Assembly: GCA_028718065.1 (NCBI GenBank)
Contig: JAQUMP010000023.1
Span: 1 to 14,764 of the forward strand
Direction: 5' to 3'
DNA: 14,764 nt
From: Chitinivibrionales bacterium
Lineage (GTDB): Bacteria > Fibrobacterota > Chitinivibrionia > Chitinivibrionales > FEN-1185
Shown: positions 14,224-14,764 of the stretch, piece after piece
Numbering within the stretch: position 1 is the first letter of the stretch
Layout: each line of letters begins with the position of its first letter
Notes under the pieces: model-generated
Database searches by the model: none
What the model saw: the letters and a program-made list of their open reading frames with translations, nothing else
What the model was told of the DNA's origin: nothing
Program-made: the position numbers and the translations under genes

Positions 14224-14607
14224 CTATCCCAGGCTGTCGATCATTAAACCTTCGCCGCGCCCAAGGTCTTCGATGAGCCGGGCGAAATCCTCGTGGGTAA
14301 TGTTTTTTTTGCGTTTTTCGGCCACGGCTCCAGTCTTGTCGAGCACGATTAAATCGATGAGGATCTGATCGCCTTCCCAATAGACCCTGAACCGATAGAG
14401 GGTGTTTTTCTTGGTCAATAGCTCGTTTAAGGCCGCGGCCGCTTTTTCAACGGTGCGAAAATAGGCTGCGACCTCGCGCTTGCCCTCTCGATGCCGGCGA
14501 CGGTCCGGCCCTTCGACGGCGCGCTTTACGGGCGCAACTAAATCCCGGCCGCGCAGGGCGGCGCCGTCGAATATGCTTTTAACCCTCAACAAATCATCGT
14601 CGGCCAT
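14224..14607 (-). CDS. FlaG-like protein
   Basis: A 127-residue cytoplasmic protein. The first 55 residues are basic and low in features (GPDRRRHREGKREVA). The C-terminal 70 residues resemble the FlaG domain of flagellar-associated proteins: a helix ending ALNELLTKKNT, then YRFRVYWEGDQILIDLIVLDKTG, then a helix HEDFARLIEDL and a final GLMIDSLG, in the order seen in FlaG. The usual Arg-x-Ile-Pro turn is replaced here by KRKKNITHED. FlaG proteins affect flagellar filament length and sit with fliD or fliS; no flagellar gene is in the window. Assignment is by pattern only. A start at 14607 has no good Shine-Dalgarno. It is convergent with the thioredoxin gene (19-bp gap) and divergent from the next gene by 28 bp. 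Confidence 0.6.
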   Translation of the reverse strand: MADDDLLRVKSIFDGAALRGRDLVAPVKRAVEGPDRRRHREGKREVAAYFRTVEKAAAALNELLTKKNTLYRFRVYWEGDQILIDLIVLDKTGAVAEKRKKNITHEDFARLIEDLGRGEGLMIDSLG

Positions 14608-14635
14608 ATCTTTTTAATATATATTCCTGTTTGTC

Positions 14636-14764
14636 ATGAAAAAAAAACATCCTTGTCCCGATTGTAATTTCTGCCAGTGGTGTTCGGATGTCCGCTGTCA
14701 TGCCTGCCGGGGTTGGATAGGGGCCACCGGGCTGCGCGCCGCCTGCGCGGCCGGTAAACGGAGC
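14636..14764 (+). CDS. Cys-rich small protein, 3' truncated by window
   Basis: An open frame from ATG at 14636 to the window end (43 codons, no stop). The N-terminus holds six cysteines in a regular array: Cys7, 10, 13, 16, 21 and 24 (C-x2-C-x2-C-x2-C-x4-C-x2-C), with Trp15 and Trp27 nearby. The array suggests a zinc or iron-sulfur knot. Similar short Cys-rich openings occur in small uncharacterised proteins of anaerobic Deltaproteobacteria, as far as I recall; no function is known to me. No Shine-Dalgarno precedes it, and the intergenic space to the divergent FlaG-like gene is only 28 bp. Confidence 0.6.
   Translation, partial: MKKKHPCPDCNFCQWCSDVRCHACRGWIGATGLRAACAAGKRS

Noticed and set aside
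1..14764. CRISPR array, tRNA, rRNA, insertion sequence or attachment site
   Set aside because: No regularly spaced repeats, cloverleaf-like segments, transposase or integrase frames, or flanking terminal inverted repeats were seen.

Overview
The window looks like chromosomal DNA from a Gram-negative bacterium of moderate to high GC, probably anaerobic or microaerobic. Signal peptides, an outer-compartment DOMON haem protein, a two-4Fe-4S DUF362 protein, a ferritin-like diiron protein and a Cys-rich small protein fit lineages such as Desulfobacterota or Fibrobacterota/Chitinivibrionota. I cannot fix the phylum from sequence alone. No rRNA, tRNA, CRISPR array, insertion sequence or transposase was seen.

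Layout. (1) 1-2746, plus strand: the 3' part of an FGE/sulfatase-modifying-factor-like protein, then galT (galactose-1-phosphate uridylyltransferase) six bases ahead of a DUF362 iron-sulfur protein, closed by a hairpin at 2750-2790. (2) 2778-4700, minus: a 640-residue exported, Ala-rich coiled-coil protein. (3) 4840-9309, plus: an MFS transporter and a GH38 alpha-mannosidase, probably an uptake and cleavage pair for mannosides. With galT this gives the left half a glycan-catabolic flavour. (4) 9333-10463, minus: an AT-rich, isolated archaeal-type AAA ATPase with a C-terminal winged helix. (5) 10661-11450, minus: a 64-residue unknown protein and an Hsp20 chaperone, each with a near-perfect Shine-Dalgarno, ending in a strong intrinsic terminator and preceded by overlapping sigma70-like and sigma54-like promoter matches. 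(6) 11560-13584, minus: a tight four-gene operon in the order DUF4405 cytochrome-b-like membrane protein, DOMON protein, ferritin-like protein, two-TM protein. (7) 13731-14204, plus: an exported thioredoxin divergent from that operon. (8) 14224-14764: a FlaG-like protein divergent, over only 28 bp, from the 5' part of a six-cysteine small protein that runs off the window.

How the parts may work together. The most interesting unit is region 6. A two-His membrane cytochrome candidate and an exported haem-type DOMON domain resemble the two halves of a eukaryotic b561-DOMON (CYBDOM) protein. They are translationally coupled to a cytoplasmic diiron ferritin-like protein and a membrane protein of unknown function, with an exported thioredoxin divergent next door. 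This suggests a trans-membrane electron-transfer or iron/oxidant-handling module, but that is inference. The second unit worth attention is the 64-residue gene ahead of hsp20.
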